Shown here piece after piece: positions 15,873 through 25,457 of a stretch of DNA of 64,000 bases. The notes below the pieces were generated by a model. It was not told where the DNA came from. It searched no databases and saw only the letters and a program-made list of their open reading frames with translations. The stretch lies in assembly GCF_014199305.1 (NCBI RefSeq), contig NZ_JACIJK010000003.1, positions 1 to 64,000 on the forward strand. The letters run 5' to 3'. This stretch comes from Sphingomonas aerophila. Its GTDB lineage: Bacteria; Pseudomonadota; Alphaproteobacteria; Sphingomonadales; Sphingomonadaceae. The translations under genes were made by a program, and so were the position numbers. Numbering within the stretch: position 1 is the first letter of the stretch; every line of letters starts with the position of its first letter.

Positions 15873-17492
15873 ATGCGCCGCCTCCTTGTCCCGCTTGCCC
15901 TGACGGCGCTCACGCTTGCCCTGTTCTGCTGGTGGGTGCACCCGGAGGTGCTCGACATCCTGAACGTTGGTTGGACGCTGAACGGGAAGGATTGGGGGCC
16001 GAACGCGCTGGGGCTTGCCGCCTATCTGCGGGCGGGCAACTGGCCGGGTTCCACCACGCCGCTGGTGATGGCGCCCGAGGGCATCCACCTGCTGATGATG
16101 GACAGCAATCCGCTGGCCGCGCTGCTGCTCAAGCCTTTCGCCGGATGGCTGCTGCCGGCACCGATACAGGTGATCGGCTGGGTGATGCTGATCAATCTGG
16201 CCCTGCATGTCACCTTTGCATGGCTGCTGGTACGGGAACGGGCGCCGAATACGGGCATGGCGCTGGCGGGAACGGCGCTGCTGTCGCTGCTGCCCACGTT
16301 GTACAACCGCTTCCCCCATCCGAACCTCACCGCGCATTGGCTGATCCTGTGGTCCTTGTGGCTGTTCGTCGATCGCGACCGGGCGCGGCGTTGGGGGCAG
16401 TGGTTCCTCGTGGTGGCATTGGCAGGGCTGATCCACAGCTACCTGTTGCTGATGGTGCTCGCTTTCTGGAGCAGCGCTTTCCTGCGCGAGGTGGTGCTGG
16501 GAGACGACCGCCGCGGTCCGCTGGCGAGCTTTGCGGCCATGGCCGGCCTGGGCGTCGCGCTGGCGCTGTTCCACGGGCTGACCGACACGCCGGTATCGAC
16601 CGGCACATACGGCAGCTTTCCGATGGCGCTGGACGCCCTGTGGAACCCGTTGGTGGCCACGAACAGCGTGTTCCTGCCGGCAAGCATGTACAGCCCCAAT
16701 CAGGGGTTCGAGGGATTTCAGTATCTGGGTGCCGGGCTGCTGCTGCTGGTCGTGGCGGGCGCGCTGCTCGGCCTGAAGCAACGGCCCGGGCGAGACGGAC
16801 TGGTCTGGCTGACCCCTGCGCTGTTCGTGCTGGCAGCGGTCGCGGTCAGCGATGTGGTGGTTTGGGGCGATGCGCGGCTGGTGCATGCCCGGCCACCGCA
16901 GGGGGTGATCGACGCGCTTGACCTGGTGCGGGCTTCTGGCCGGCTGTTTTGGCCGACCAGCTATGTGCTGGTCTACGCCGCACTCACAGCTTCGATGCGC
17001 TGGAACAAGGCGCGCCTGCTGATCACTGCCGCGCTGGTGCTGCAAGTGGCTGACATGGTGCCGATGATGGCCACGATCCGGGGGGAAACAGCACGGGCGA
17101 CCGACCCGTCGGTGTTCGAGCGTACGCGCGACCCACGCTGGGCGACGCTGATTGCAGGCGCCGGAGCAATCGACATCCAGCCACCCGAAGCCTTTCGTGA
17201 TGCGAAATTGCTGGAAGAGATTGGCTGGCACGCGATGCTCGGCTGCCGGCCGATGCGCTTCATGTACGTGTCACGCGTCTCGCGAGCGGCAACGGCGCGG
17301 CTCGCAGCGGAGCGACAGGACTTCCTGGCCGGAAAAGTGCCGGCCGATCGCCTGGTCGTGCTGTACCCCGGCGAGCGCGTGCCGAACCCGCTTCAGGCGC
17401 GGTCGCGGGTGCTGGACGGGGTATCTGTGGTGATCCCCGTTGCACCCGCACCGCCGCTTAGCTGTTCTTCATCGCCTCGATCAGCTTCTTGA
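15873..17492 (+). CDS. Large integral membrane protein, possibly polysaccharide-related
   Basis: From ATG 15873 a 539-residue protein with about ten hydrophobic helices is encoded (first around LLVPLALTALTLALFCWWV), followed by a soluble C-terminal domain from about residue 400. NGKDWGPNALGLAAYLR near the N-terminus and YNRFPHPNLTAHWLILWSLW resemble membrane glycosyltransferase-like proteins annotated as domains of unknown function. I cannot name the reaction. The frame continues upstream to 15771 through the groEL terminator, so the later start is chosen. Its last 35 bases overlap the 3' end of the opposing manC gene. Confidence 0.7.
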   Translation: MRRLLVPLALTALTLALFCWWVHPEVLDILNVGWTLNGKDWGPNALGLAAYLRAGNWPGSTTPLVMAPEGIHLLMMDSNPLAALLLKPFAGWLLPAPIQVIGWVMLINLALHVTFAWLLVRERAPNTGMALAGTALLSLLPTLYNRFPHPNLTAHWLILWSLWLFVDRDRARRWGQWFLVVALAGLIHSYLLLMVLAFWSSAFLREVVLGDDRRGPLASFAAMAGLGVALALFHGLTDTPVSTGTYGSFPMALDALWNPLVATNSVFLPASMYSPNQGFEGFQYLGAGLLLLVVAGALLGLKQRPGRDGLVWLTPALFVLAAVAVSDVVVWGDARLVHARPPQGVIDALDLVRASGRLFWPTSYVLVYAALTASMRWNKARLLITAALVLQVADMVPMMATIRGETARATDPSVFERTRDPRWATLIAGAGAIDIQPPEAFRDAKLLEEIGWHAMLGCRPMRFMYVSRVSRAATARLAAERQDFLAGKVPADRLVVLYPGERVPNPLQARSRVLDGVSVVIPVAPAPPLSCSSSPRSAS

Positions 17493-18516
17493 CCTCCTGG
17501 CTGCGGCCGCGCGGCAGCACCAGGACATCGTTGCCGCTCGCGACGACGATCAGGTCGGACACACCGACCATTGCGATGCGAACGCCATCCGAGCGGGCGA
17601 GACAATTCTGGGTGTCGATCGCCAGCACCTCACCCGTGCCAGTCTGGCGATGGGCGTTGCCCGCACTGTCCGTGTCGCTGATCGCATGGAGCGCATCCCA
17701 GCTGCCGACATCGCTCCAGCCCATCGCAACCGGCACGACCGCGACCTTGTCGGCGCGCTCCATGACCGCATAGTCGATCGAATCAGACGGGGAGGCGCCG
17801 AACGCGGCGGCATCGGGGTAGATCCGAACGCCATCGCGCCGGGCCTTGTCCATGGCGTCCTGTGCAGCGGTCAGCATGCCGGGCGCATAGGTTGCGAGCG
17901 CGGACAGGTAGGTATCGGCGCGGAACAGGAAGATGCCGCCATTCCAGACATGGTCGCCCGCTGCCAGCATCTCTTCCGCCTTGTCGAGCGGCGGCTTTTC
18001 CACGAAGCGCGCCACGCGGTGGACGCCCGTGTCGATCTCGTCACCGACCTGGATCCAGCCATAGCCGGTTTCGGGCGCGTCAGGCGCAATCCCGAAGGTG
18101 ACCAGCCACCCGGCCTCGACCTTGGGCAGTGCCTTCGCAATGGCATCGTGAAAGGCCGCTACGTCGGCAATGACGTGGTCGGATGGCATGATCAGCAGCG
18201 CCGCCGAACCGCCGCCTGCCGCTAAGGCAGCGAGCGCGATGGCGGGCGCGGTGTTGCGGCCCGCGGGCTCCAGCACCAGCGCTGACGGCGCGCTGTCGCT
18301 GTCCGCCAATTGCTGCTCGATCAGGTCGGCATGCTGGGCGTTGGCCACCACGATCGGCGCCGAATACCGCTCACCCCGGGCGCGCTGCGCGGTCAGCTGG
18401 AGCATGGTCTGCTCTGCCGTGAGGGCGAGCATCTGCTTGGGCATTTCGGGCCGCGACATCGGCCACAGCCGGGTGCCCGATCCGCCGGACAAGATCACGG
18501 GAACGATGGTGGTCAT
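17458..18516 (-). CDS. manC: Mannose-1-phosphate guanylyltransferase (short form)
   Basis: A 352-residue sugar-nucleotide transferase. The N-terminal VPVILSGGSGTRLWPMSR is the nucleotide-binding signature, followed by PKQMLAL, LEPAGRNTAPAIAL, MPSDHVI, FVEKPP and WNGGIFLFRADTYL, all diagnostic of GDP-mannose pyrophosphorylase. It makes GDP-mannose from mannose-1-phosphate and GTP for surface polysaccharides. Typical bifunctional ManC/AlgA proteins are about 470 residues with a C-terminal cupin phosphomannose isomerase domain; this one lacks it, so only the transferase activity is expected. It is divergent from the EpsB-type sugar transferase gene. Confidence 0.92.
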   Translation of the reverse strand: MTTIVPVILSGGSGTRLWPMSRPEMPKQMLALTAEQTMLQLTAQRARGERYSAPIVVANAQHADLIEQQLADSDSAPSALVLEPAGRNTAPAIALAALAAGGGSAALLIMPSDHVIADVAAFHDAIAKALPKVEAGWLVTFGIAPDAPETGYGWIQVGDEIDTGVHRVARFVEKPPLDKAEEMLAAGDHVWNGGIFLFRADTYLSALATYAPGMLTAAQDAMDKARRDGVRIYPDAAAFGASPSDSIDYAVMERADKVAVVPVAMGWSDVGSWDALHAISDTDSAGNAHRQTGTGEVLAIDTQNCLARSDGVRIAMVGVSDLIVVASGNDVLVLPRGRSQEVKKLIEAMKNS

Positions 18517-18629
18517 TAATACTCCCCCTTGCGACGCTGCCCCTTAACGAGATTGATCGAGATAAAACAGCGGGGCGCAGAACAGCGCGTTTCTTCAGCC
18601 TTTGTTTGCCAATTCCTGCGACAGCGGTG

Positions 18630-18648
18630 TGTCGGAAAAGCTTACACA
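18630..18648 (+). promoter_or_regulatory. Candidate PrsR/PEP-CTERM-box-like site
   Basis: TGTCGGAAAAGCTTACACA has a TGT...ACA dyad and lies 24 bases upstream of the epsB start. From memory, PEP-CTERM system promoters carry a related TGTCGG/TTACA box bound by PrsR together with sigma-54, but I found no convincing GG-N10-GC promoter next to it. Confidence 0.3.
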
Positions 18649-18671
18649 AGGCTGGACAGGGAAGAAGCAGG

Positions 18672-20060
18672 TTGGTTCGTCTGTTCAAGCACTATGTTCC
18701 GCACGCGGTGCTGCTGCTGGGCGCCGTCGATTGCGTGTTGCTGCTCGCTGCTGCCAACATCGGTTGGGTCGTGCGCGCGGGCCAGATCGGCATGATGCCG
18801 GGGCCGTTGGTTGAGCGGCTGCCGCAACTGGTCGTGTTCGCCTTTGCCATGCAGATCGCCCTGGTTGCCGTCGGCGCTTACGGGGCCGCGTCCTTCCTGT
18901 CGTTGCGCTTCGCCGCGGCAAGGTTGCTGGTCGCGATCTCGCTCGGCACCATCGTGCTGGCGTTGGTCTTCTTTGTGGTGCCGGCGCTCAGCCTGTGGCG
19001 GTCGAACCTGCTGTACGCGATGATCACCGCGGCGGTGCTCCTGGTCACGGTGCGGGCGCTGCTCGGGCGGACGCTGGGCGGTGACCGGTTCAAGCGGCGG
19101 GTCGTGGTGCTTGGCGCCGGTGCCCGCGCTGCCCGCATCGCGGCCTTGGCCGGCGAGCCGGGAGTCAATTTCATCGCCGCTGGTTTCGTCGCATCGGGCG
19201 ACGCCGCACCGACAGTCGACCGGGCCGTTCCGCGTGACGCGATCGGCAACCTGGCGGATCACGTGGTCTCGCTGGACGCGAGCGAACTGGTGCTGGCGCT
19301 GGAAGAACGGCGCGGGGCGCTGCCGCTGAAGGACCTGTTGCGGGTTCGTACGACGGGCGTGCAGGTGAGCGACCTGTCGACCTTTCTGGAGCGCGAAACG
19401 GGACGCATCGACCTTGGCAGCGTAAACCCGTCCTGGCTGATCTTCTCCGACGGCTTCGCATCGGGGCGCATGTTGTCGAGCGCCAGCAAGCGCGCGTTCG
19501 ATATCGCGGCCAGCCTGTTTCTGCTAATCCTGATGCTCCCGGTGCTGGCCATCACCGCGCTTGCAATCAAGCTCGAGTCGCGTGGCCCCGCACTCTACCG
19601 CCAGCGTCGTGTCGGCCTGTACGGCGAACCATTCGATATTCTGAAGCTGCGCTCCATGCGTCAGGACGCGGAGGTGGGCGGCAAGGCCGTTTGGGCCGCA
19701 GAGCGTGACCCGCGCGTCACCCGTGTCGGTCGTTTCATCCGCAAGGTCCGCATCGACGAGCTGCCGCAATGCTGGACCGTGCTGAAGGGGGAGATGAGCT
19801 TTGTCGGCCCGCGACCCGAACGCCCGACCTTTGTTGAAGACCTGGAGAAACAACTGCCCTTCTATGCCGAGCGGCACATGGTGAAGCCCGGCATCACTGG
19901 CTGGGCGCAGATCAACTACCCTTATGGCGCCTCGATCGAGGATGCCCGGCACAAGCTGGAATTCGACCTCTACTACGCCAAGAACTACTCGCCGTTCCTA
20001 GACCTGTTGATCATGCTCCAGACGCTGCGGGTTGTCCTGTGGCCGACCGGCGCGCGGTGA
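18672..20060 (+). CDS. Exopolysaccharide sugar-phosphate transferase, EpsB/PEP-CTERM type
   Basis: TTG 18672, behind AGGGA, gives a 462-residue protein whose first residues ([16 protein letters not shown]) match the start of the PEP-CTERM-associated sugar transferase subfamily. The frame is open to 18606 but the extra residues are not family-like. It has four or five N-terminal helices, a nucleotide-binding-like domain ([20 protein letters not shown]), then the C-terminal bacterial sugar transferase domain with [18 protein letters not shown] and [16 protein letters not shown]. Such enzymes transfer the first sugar phosphate to undecaprenyl phosphate. It heads the prs gene run; prsK starts 11 bases after its stop. 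Confidence 0.88.
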   Translation: MVRLFKHYVPHAVLLLGAVDCVLLLAAANIGWVVRAGQIGMMPGPLVERLPQLVVFAFAMQIALVAVGAYGAASFLSLRFAAARLLVAISLGTIVLALVFFVVPALSLWRSNLLYAMITAAVLLVTVRALLGRTLGGDRFKRRVVVLGAGARAARIAALAGEPGVNFIAAGFVASGDAAPTVDRAVPRDAIGNLADHVVSLDASELVLALEERRGALPLKDLLRVRTTGVQVSDLSTFLERETGRIDLGSVNPSWLIFSDGFASGRMLSSASKRAFDIAASLFLLILMLPVLAITALAIKLESRGPALYRQRRVGLYGEPFDILKLRSMRQDAEVGGKAVWAAERDPRVTRVGRFIRKVRIDELPQCWTVLKGEMSFVGPRPERPTFVEDLEKQLPFYAERHMVKPGITGWAQINYPYGASIEDARHKLEFDLYYAKNYSPFLDLLIMLQTLRVVLWPTGAR

Positions 20061-20070
20061 GGCAGGTCAC

Positions 20071-22119
20071 GTGACCTCTGCCGTCACCATCTGGACCCAC
20101 GCGCTGATCGCGCTGCTGTTCATGGCCGCGGCCGGGCAGCCGGGCGACGCGGTGGGATTGCCACGCCGCCGCTTTGCCCTGGCGCTCGGCAGCACGGCGC
20201 TATGGGCGCTGGCGGTGGCCGGAATCGGCGCGGGGGATCTTGCCGCCCGCATGACGGAAAGTGCCCGAAACATCGCATGGCTCGTGTTCATGCTGGCGCT
20301 GGTCAGGCGGCGGCAGGGCAGCCGCGGTTGGGGACCGGTGCTGGTTCATGGCGTCGCCATTGCCGTGGCGCTGGTCGCGGCGGCCCTGGCCCTGCTCGCG
20401 AGCGTGGTAAGGGACCCGCAATCGGCGGATTTGCTGATCGAAACCATGGTGGTGTTCCGCATGATCACCGCCGCGAGTGCCCTCGTGCTGTCGCGCGACT
20501 TGCTTGCCGCGGCGCCAGGACCGGCGCCGGGCGGGGTGCGGCTGGTCAGTTGGGCCATTGCGGGCCTGTGGGCGCTCGACCTGTTCGCCTTCTCGCTGCG
20601 ATATGCCGTCCCCGACGCCATGCCTTGGCTGGTCGCGGGGCGAGGGGCGGCGATGATTCCTGTCGGCCTGCTGATCCTTGCTGGCGTCAGGCGTGGGGGC
20701 AACTGGACACTGACGCCGTCGCGAACCGTCGCGGTGCGATCGGTCGCGGCGATCGCGGTCGCCGCCTATGCGGGATCAGTCGTGTTGGCGACAACGCTGG
20801 CCAGCCAGGTCTGGGGCGAGGACGCGCGCGCGGCACAGGCCGCGATCGTCCTGGGCGCGACCACAGCGCTGTTCACGCTGCTGTCCACCCCTTGGCTGCG
20901 ATCATGGACGCGGGTGATGGTGGCCAAGCACCTGTTCTCCCATCGCTATGATTATCGCGCCGAGTGGCTGCGCTTCGCCGAAACGCTTGGCCGGCCGGAT
21001 GAGGAATCGACGTCGCTGTCGACCCGGATCGTAAAGGCCGTGGCGGAGCTTACCGGATCGCCGGCCGGATTGTTGCTGCTCGCCGACCAGGCTGGGCTGG
21101 TGCCCGGGACGGCATGGGCGTGGGGCGGCGATGACATGCCCGCGGGAAGCACGGACGCGGCCATTGCCGCCCACCTGTCCGCTACCGGCCGCATCGTCGA
21201 GGTCGATGCGGTGCGCGCCGACACGGCCCCCCCAGGGGAAGCGGCCGCCATGCCGCAATGGATGCTGGACCGTGCCGACGCATGGGCGCTGGTGCCCCTG
21301 TTCCATGCCAATATGCTGGTTGGCGCTATCCTGCTTGCCCGCCCGGTGGTCGACCGGCCGCTCGACTGGGAAGACCTGGACCTGCTTCGCGTCGCAGGAA
21401 GGCAGGCAGCAAGCTACCTCGCCGAAGAGCGGGCGCACCAGGCGCTGGCCGACGCCCGCCGCTTCGACGAATTCAACCGGCGGTTCGCGTTCATCCTGCA
21501 CGACATCAAGAACCTGGCCAGCCAACTGAGCCTGGTGGCGCGCAATGCCGAGCGTCACGCCGACAATCCCGAATTCCGCGCAGACATGATCGATACGCTT
21601 CGGAGCTCCGCCGACCAGATGACTACCCTGCTTGCCCGCTTGTCCCGTCAGGCGACGCCCCGTGCCGAGGTGCCGCGTGCCACCGATGTTGCCGCCGTTG
21701 CCGCCAGTATCGCGGCAGAGCAGCGGGCCGGCCACCCGGTCGTCTGCCAGTCAACCGGGCCGGTTTGGGCCGCGGCCGACCCGGCGCGATTGGAGCAGGT
21801 TTTGCGCCATCTGGTCCAGAATGCGGCGGAGGCGAGCCCGCCCGCCGAGCCGGTCATGCTGTCGGCCATCCAAGAAGGCGCGTGCGCTGTCATCGAAGTT
21901 GTTGATCGGGGCTGCGGCATGAGCCCGGCCTTTGTGCGCGACCAGTTGTTCCGTCCCTTTGCCTCCACCAAGAACGGCGGGTTCGGCATCGGAGCGTTCG
22001 AGGCGCGGCAGTTGGTGACTGCCATGGGCGGGCGGCTTGAGGTTGCGAGCCGGGAGGGTGAAGGCACCCGCTTTCGTGTGCTTCTGCCCGCCGTGCATGA
22101 TCTGGAGGCCGCCGCATGA
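20071..22119 (+). CDS. prsK: PEP-CTERM system sensor histidine kinase PrsK
   Basis: From GTG 20071 a 682-residue kinase is encoded. About eight membrane helices fill residues 1-270. A GAF-like domain follows (about 300-440), then a histidine box in FILHDIKNLASQLSLVARNA, and the ATPase domain with N box VLRHLVQNAAEA, G1 box VIEVVDRGCGMS and G2 box NGGFGIGAFEAR. The HDIKN box and N-terminal membrane region are characteristic of PrsK, partner of PrsR in exosortase/exopolysaccharide loci. Its stop overlaps the prsR start (ATGA). The signal sensed is unknown. Confidence 0.9.
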   Translation: MTSAVTIWTHALIALLFMAAAGQPGDAVGLPRRRFALALGSTALWALAVAGIGAGDLAARMTESARNIAWLVFMLALVRRRQGSRGWGPVLVHGVAIAVALVAAALALLASVVRDPQSADLLIETMVVFRMITAASALVLSRDLLAAAPGPAPGGVRLVSWAIAGLWALDLFAFSLRYAVPDAMPWLVAGRGAAMIPVGLLILAGVRRGGNWTLTPSRTVAVRSVAAIAVAAYAGSVVLATTLASQVWGEDARAAQAAIVLGATTALFTLLSTPWLRSWTRVMVAKHLFSHRYDYRAEWLRFAETLGRPDEESTSLSTRIVKAVAELTGSPAGLLLLADQAGLVPGTAWAWGGDDMPAGSTDAAIAAHLSATGRIVEVDAVRADTAPPGEAAAMPQWMLDRADAWALVPLFHANMLVGAILLARPVVDRPLDWEDLDLLRVAGRQAASYLAEERAHQALADARRFDEFNRRFAFILHDIKNLASQLSLVARNAERHADNPEFRADMIDTLRSSADQMTTLLARLSRQATPRAEVPRATDVAAVAASIAAEQRAGHPVVCQSTGPVWAAADPARLEQVLRHLVQNAAEASPPAEPVMLSAIQEGACAVIEVVDRGCGMSPAFVRDQLFRPFASTKNGGFGIGAFEARQLVTAMGGRLEVASREGEGTRFRVLLPAVHDLEAAA

Positions 22120-23483
22120 GCACCGCCGCGCCACGCCCTGTGTTGTTGGTGGTGGAGGATGACCCGAACCTGGGTCGCCAGCTCCGCTGGGCGTATGAGG
22201 ATTATGAGGTCGTGATCGCGACCGACCGCGCCGGCGCCATCGATGCGCTGAGGCTTCATGAACCGGCGGTGGTGACGCTGGACCTCGGCCTCCCGCCAGA
22301 TCCGGACGGGACTGCGGAGGGCTTCGCGACATTGGCCGACATGCTGGCGCTTAAGCCCGATACCAAGGTGATCGTTGCGTCGGGTCATGGCGAGCGGGCG
22401 TCGGCGCTGCGGGCGATCGGCGACGGTGCCTGGGATTTCTACGCCAAGCCGATCGACTTTGACGCGCTCGGCATGATCGTCGCGCGCGCATTTCATGTTC
22501 ACGCACTCGAGGCGGAAAACAGGCGGCTGGCGAGCGGCGGTGGCGCGGATGCGCTGGGCGGCCTGATCACCGCCGCGCCCGAAATGGCCAAGGTGATCCG
22601 TACGGTTGAGCGTGTCGCACCGGCGCAGGTGTCGGTGATGCTGCTGGGCGCCAGCGGAACGGGCAAGGAACTGCTCGCCCGCGCGCTCCACGACCGGTCG
22701 CCGCGCGCCAAGGGCGCCTTTGTGGCGATCAACTGTGCCGCCATTCCCGAGGCGCTGCTGGAAAGCGAGCTGTTCGGGCATGAAAAGGGGGCGTTCACCG
22801 GTGCGGTCCGCACGGTCGAGGGCAAGATTGAGCAGGCGGCCGGCGGCACGCTGTTCCTGGACGAGATCGGTGACGTCCCCCTGCCGTTGCAGGTGAAGCT
22901 GCTCCGCTTCCTGCAGGAGCGCGTGATCGAGCGGGTCGGCGGGCGCAAGGCGATCCCGGTGGACACGCGCGTGGTGTGCGCCACGCACCAGTCGGTCGAT
23001 GCGATGGTGGCGGAAGGACGTTTTCGCGAGGACCTTTATTACCGCCTTGCGGAGATCGTGATCGCTATCCCATCGCTCGCCGAACGGACCGGGGACGCGG
23101 CGCTGCTCGCCAAGGCATTCGTGACGCGATACGCCAAGACCATGAACCCGGCCGTCACCGGCCTCAGCCCCGATGCGCGGGCGGCGGTGGAGGGCTGGAC
23201 CTGGCCCGGCAACGTCCGTGAACTGGAAAACCGGATCAAGCGGGCGGTGATCATGGCAGATGGTCGCTTGGTCACCGCGGCCGATCTCGACCTGCCGGAG
23301 CCCGAAGGAGAGGCTAACAACGACGCGCTGAACCTGCGCGCTGTTCGAGAGGCGGCGGACCGGCAGGCGATCGGGCGGGCGCTGGCGCGGGCCGAGGGCA
23401 ACATCTCGGGCGCGTCGCGGATGCTGGGGATCAGCCGGCCTACCCTGTACGACCTGCTGAAGGGCTATGGCCTGCATGGCTGA
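22116..23483 (+). CDS. prsR: PEP-CTERM-box response regulator PrsR, sigma-54 activator
   Basis: A 455-residue NtrC-type activator. The receiver domain (residues 1-125) has the acidic pair VVEDDPN and phosphorylation site VVTLDLGLP. The AAA+ domain has Walker A GASGTGKELLA, the sigma-54 contact loop GAFTGA and Walker B LFLDEIGD. The C-terminal Fis-type helix-turn-helix is around GNISGASRMLGISRPTLYDL. It should activate sigma-54 promoters of extracellular-matrix genes when phosphorylated by PrsK. It overlaps prsK by four bases and prsT by eight or more. Confidence 0.92.
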   Translation: MSTAAPRPVLLVVEDDPNLGRQLRWAYEDYEVVIATDRAGAIDALRLHEPAVVTLDLGLPPDPDGTAEGFATLADMLALKPDTKVIVASGHGERASALRAIGDGAWDFYAKPIDFDALGMIVARAFHVHALEAENRRLASGGGADALGGLITAAPEMAKVIRTVERVAPAQVSVMLLGASGTGKELLARALHDRSPRAKGAFVAINCAAIPEALLESELFGHEKGAFTGAVRTVEGKIEQAAGGTLFLDEIGDVPLPLQVKLLRFLQERVIERVGGRKAIPVDTRVVCATHQSVDAMVAEGRFREDLYYRLAEIVIAIPSLAERTGDAALLAKAFVTRYAKTMNPAVTGLSPDARAAVEGWTWPGNVRELENRIKRAVIMADGRLVTAADLDLPEPEGEANNDALNLRAVREAADRQAIGRALARAEGNISGASRMLGISRPTLYDLLKGYGLHG

Positions 23484-25425
23484 CGCAGCGGCCTACCCGC
23501 TGTTGAAACGAAGCCGGCGGCGATCACGTCGTCCGGCCAACCTGACACGCTGGGCTGCAGCGGCGATCCTGTTTGCCCTGCTTGCGCTGGTCGGGCGCGC
23601 GCTGTTGTCGCCGCCTCGCATTGATCCGGTGCAGGAGCGGCAACTCGCCAGGGAAGCGCTGGCCGCTCACCGGTGGAGCGTGGCGCGCGATGCGGCGCAG
23701 CGGGCGCTGAGCGTGGAACCACGATCCGCGCCGGCCCAGTTGATGCTCGCTCGCGCGCTGGTCGAGCTGGAGGAAGGGGCCGCTGCGGATGCGGCGGTCA
23801 GCCGTGCGGCGACGTTGGGCGTGCCTGCGGCCCGCCTTCACGCGCTTCGTGCCGCGGCGCGGTTGCTTAAGGGTGACGACGACGGCGCGTTTGCCGAGGC
23901 TGCGGCGGCGGACGGGCGCGACCGGACGGAAGCAGTGCGGGTGCAGGCGCGCGCTCTGGCGGCATCGGGGCAGGGCGGACGGGCACAGGCGCTGCTGCGC
24001 AACCTGCTGGCGCAGCACCCGCGAGAGGCGGCGGCATGGGTCGACCTCGGCCGGTTGCGCTTGGCTGCCGGCGATGTTGGTGCGGCATCGGAAGCGGTGG
24101 CGCGGGCGGTGGCACTTAGTCCCACCGATCCGGCCGCAATGGTGTTGCAGGGCGAGGTGTTGCGGTCGCGGCTGGGGTTGGCAGCGGCCTTGCCGTGGTT
24201 CGCCGAGGCGGCGCGACGCGATCCGGGCTACCACCCGGCGCTGATCGAGCAGGCCGCAAGCCTGGGCGACCTGGGCCGATACCGCGAGATGCTGGCCACC
24301 AGTCGCCAGGCGCTGGCCGCGCGGCCGGGGAGCCCACAGGCCCTTTACCTGCAAGCGGTGCTGGCCGGGCGCGCCGGACGGCCGGCGCTGGCACGGGCGC
24401 TGCTGGACGCGGCGGGGCCGGCCCTCGGCAACGTACCGGGCGCGCAACTGCTGAGCGGCGCGGTGGCGCTGCTGGACGGCAATGCCGAACAGGCCGTCGT
24501 GACCTGGAGGGACCTGGTTGCGGAGCAGCCCGACAATGTCGCTGCGCGCCGGCTTCTCGCGGCGGCTCTGTTGCGATCCGACGATGCGGCGGGGGCGCTG
24601 GCGACCATTCGTCCGGTTGCCACTCGCGCCGATGCCGACAGCTATTCGCTGGAGATTGCCGCCCGGGCGATCGCCGCGACCGGGGATAGGGCCACCGCCG
24701 CCATCCTGCACGACCGCGCCATGAAGGGAGCTTCGGCACCCTCTGCCCCCTTCGCCAGCGACGTGGTGCTGGGCACGTTGCAGGCAGCGGTGGCGGCCCA
24801 GCCGACCAACCCGTCGCTTGTCCTTGCGCTGTTGCGCGGGCAACTCGCGACGGGGCAGGGAGCCATGGCAAGGCAGGGTGTTCGGGGGCTGGCGACGCAG
24901 GGACCGGGCGCACCGGCGGCGCAGCAGGCGCTGGGGGACGTGCTGATGTCGACTGGCGACACGGCGGGTGCCGCATCAGCCTTTGCGCGGGCGGCGGACC
25001 TGCGGTTCGATGAGCCGGCCATGCTGCGCCTGATCGACGCGGATGGTCGGGCGGGCCGAGCGGGCGCGGCGGCAGGGGTTCTGGCGGCCTATCTGTCGCA
25101 GAACGGGGACAGTCTGCAGGCGCTGCGACTGGTCGGCCACTGGCAGGTCGCTGCCCGGCAATGGCCGGCGGCGATCCGGTCTCTCGAACGCGTGCGCCGA
25201 CGTGCGGGTGAGCGGGATGCGGCACTGCTCGCCGACCTGGCGCTGGCCTATGCGGGCGCGGGCCGGGCGGCGGAGGGCCGCGCTGCTGGTGCGGCGGCGT
25301 ACCGGATCGCGCCCGGTAACTTTGCAGTGTGCGGTGCCTACGCGGTCGCGCTTGCGGTAGCTGGTGACCGGGACGGTGCGCGCCAATTGTACACAAAGGT
25401 GCGGCAACTGAGCGTGAGCGGCTGA
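23476..25425 (+). CDS. prsT: PEP-CTERM system TPR protein PrsT-like
   Basis: ATG 23476 overlaps the end of prsR; a second ATG at 23467 is possible. The 649-residue product has a basic N-terminus, one membrane helix (around AAAILFALLALVGRALL) and then continuous TPR-like helical repeats, e.g. AREALAAHRWSVARDAAQRA, LARALVELEEGAAADAA, LLRNLLAQHPREAAAWVDLG. PrsT proteins are long TPR lipoproteins or anchored proteins of exosortase loci; this one is shorter than some (about 900 residues) and has no lipobox. The gene position right after prsK-prsR is the main reason for the name. Confidence 0.75.
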   Translation: MADAAAYPLLKRSRRRSRRPANLTRWAAAAILFALLALVGRALLSPPRIDPVQERQLAREALAAHRWSVARDAAQRALSVEPRSAPAQLMLARALVELEEGAAADAAVSRAATLGVPAARLHALRAAARLLKGDDDGAFAEAAAADGRDRTEAVRVQARALAASGQGGRAQALLRNLLAQHPREAAAWVDLGRLRLAAGDVGAASEAVARAVALSPTDPAAMVLQGEVLRSRLGLAAALPWFAEAARRDPGYHPALIEQAASLGDLGRYREMLATSRQALAARPGSPQALYLQAVLAGRAGRPALARALLDAAGPALGNVPGAQLLSGAVALLDGNAEQAVVTWRDLVAEQPDNVAARRLLAAALLRSDDAAGALATIRPVATRADADSYSLEIAARAIAATGDRATAAILHDRAMKGASAPSAPFASDVVLGTLQAAVAAQPTNPSLVLALLRGQLATGQGAMARQGVRGLATQGPGAPAAQQALGDVLMSTGDTAGAASAFARAADLRFDEPAMLRLIDADGRAGRAGAAAGVLAAYLSQNGDSLQALRLVGHWQVAARQWPAAIRSLERVRRRAGERDAALLADLALAYAGAGRAAEGRAAGAAAYRIAPGNFAVCGAYAVALAVAGDRDGARQLYTKVRQLSVSG

Positions 25426-25457
25426 CCCGGGGCGCCCGGCGCGCTACAGGCGCCGCC

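Noticed and set aside
21648..23477. 609-codon minus-strand frame
   Set aside because: Antisense to prsK/prsR, which carry clear kinase and AAA+ motifs.
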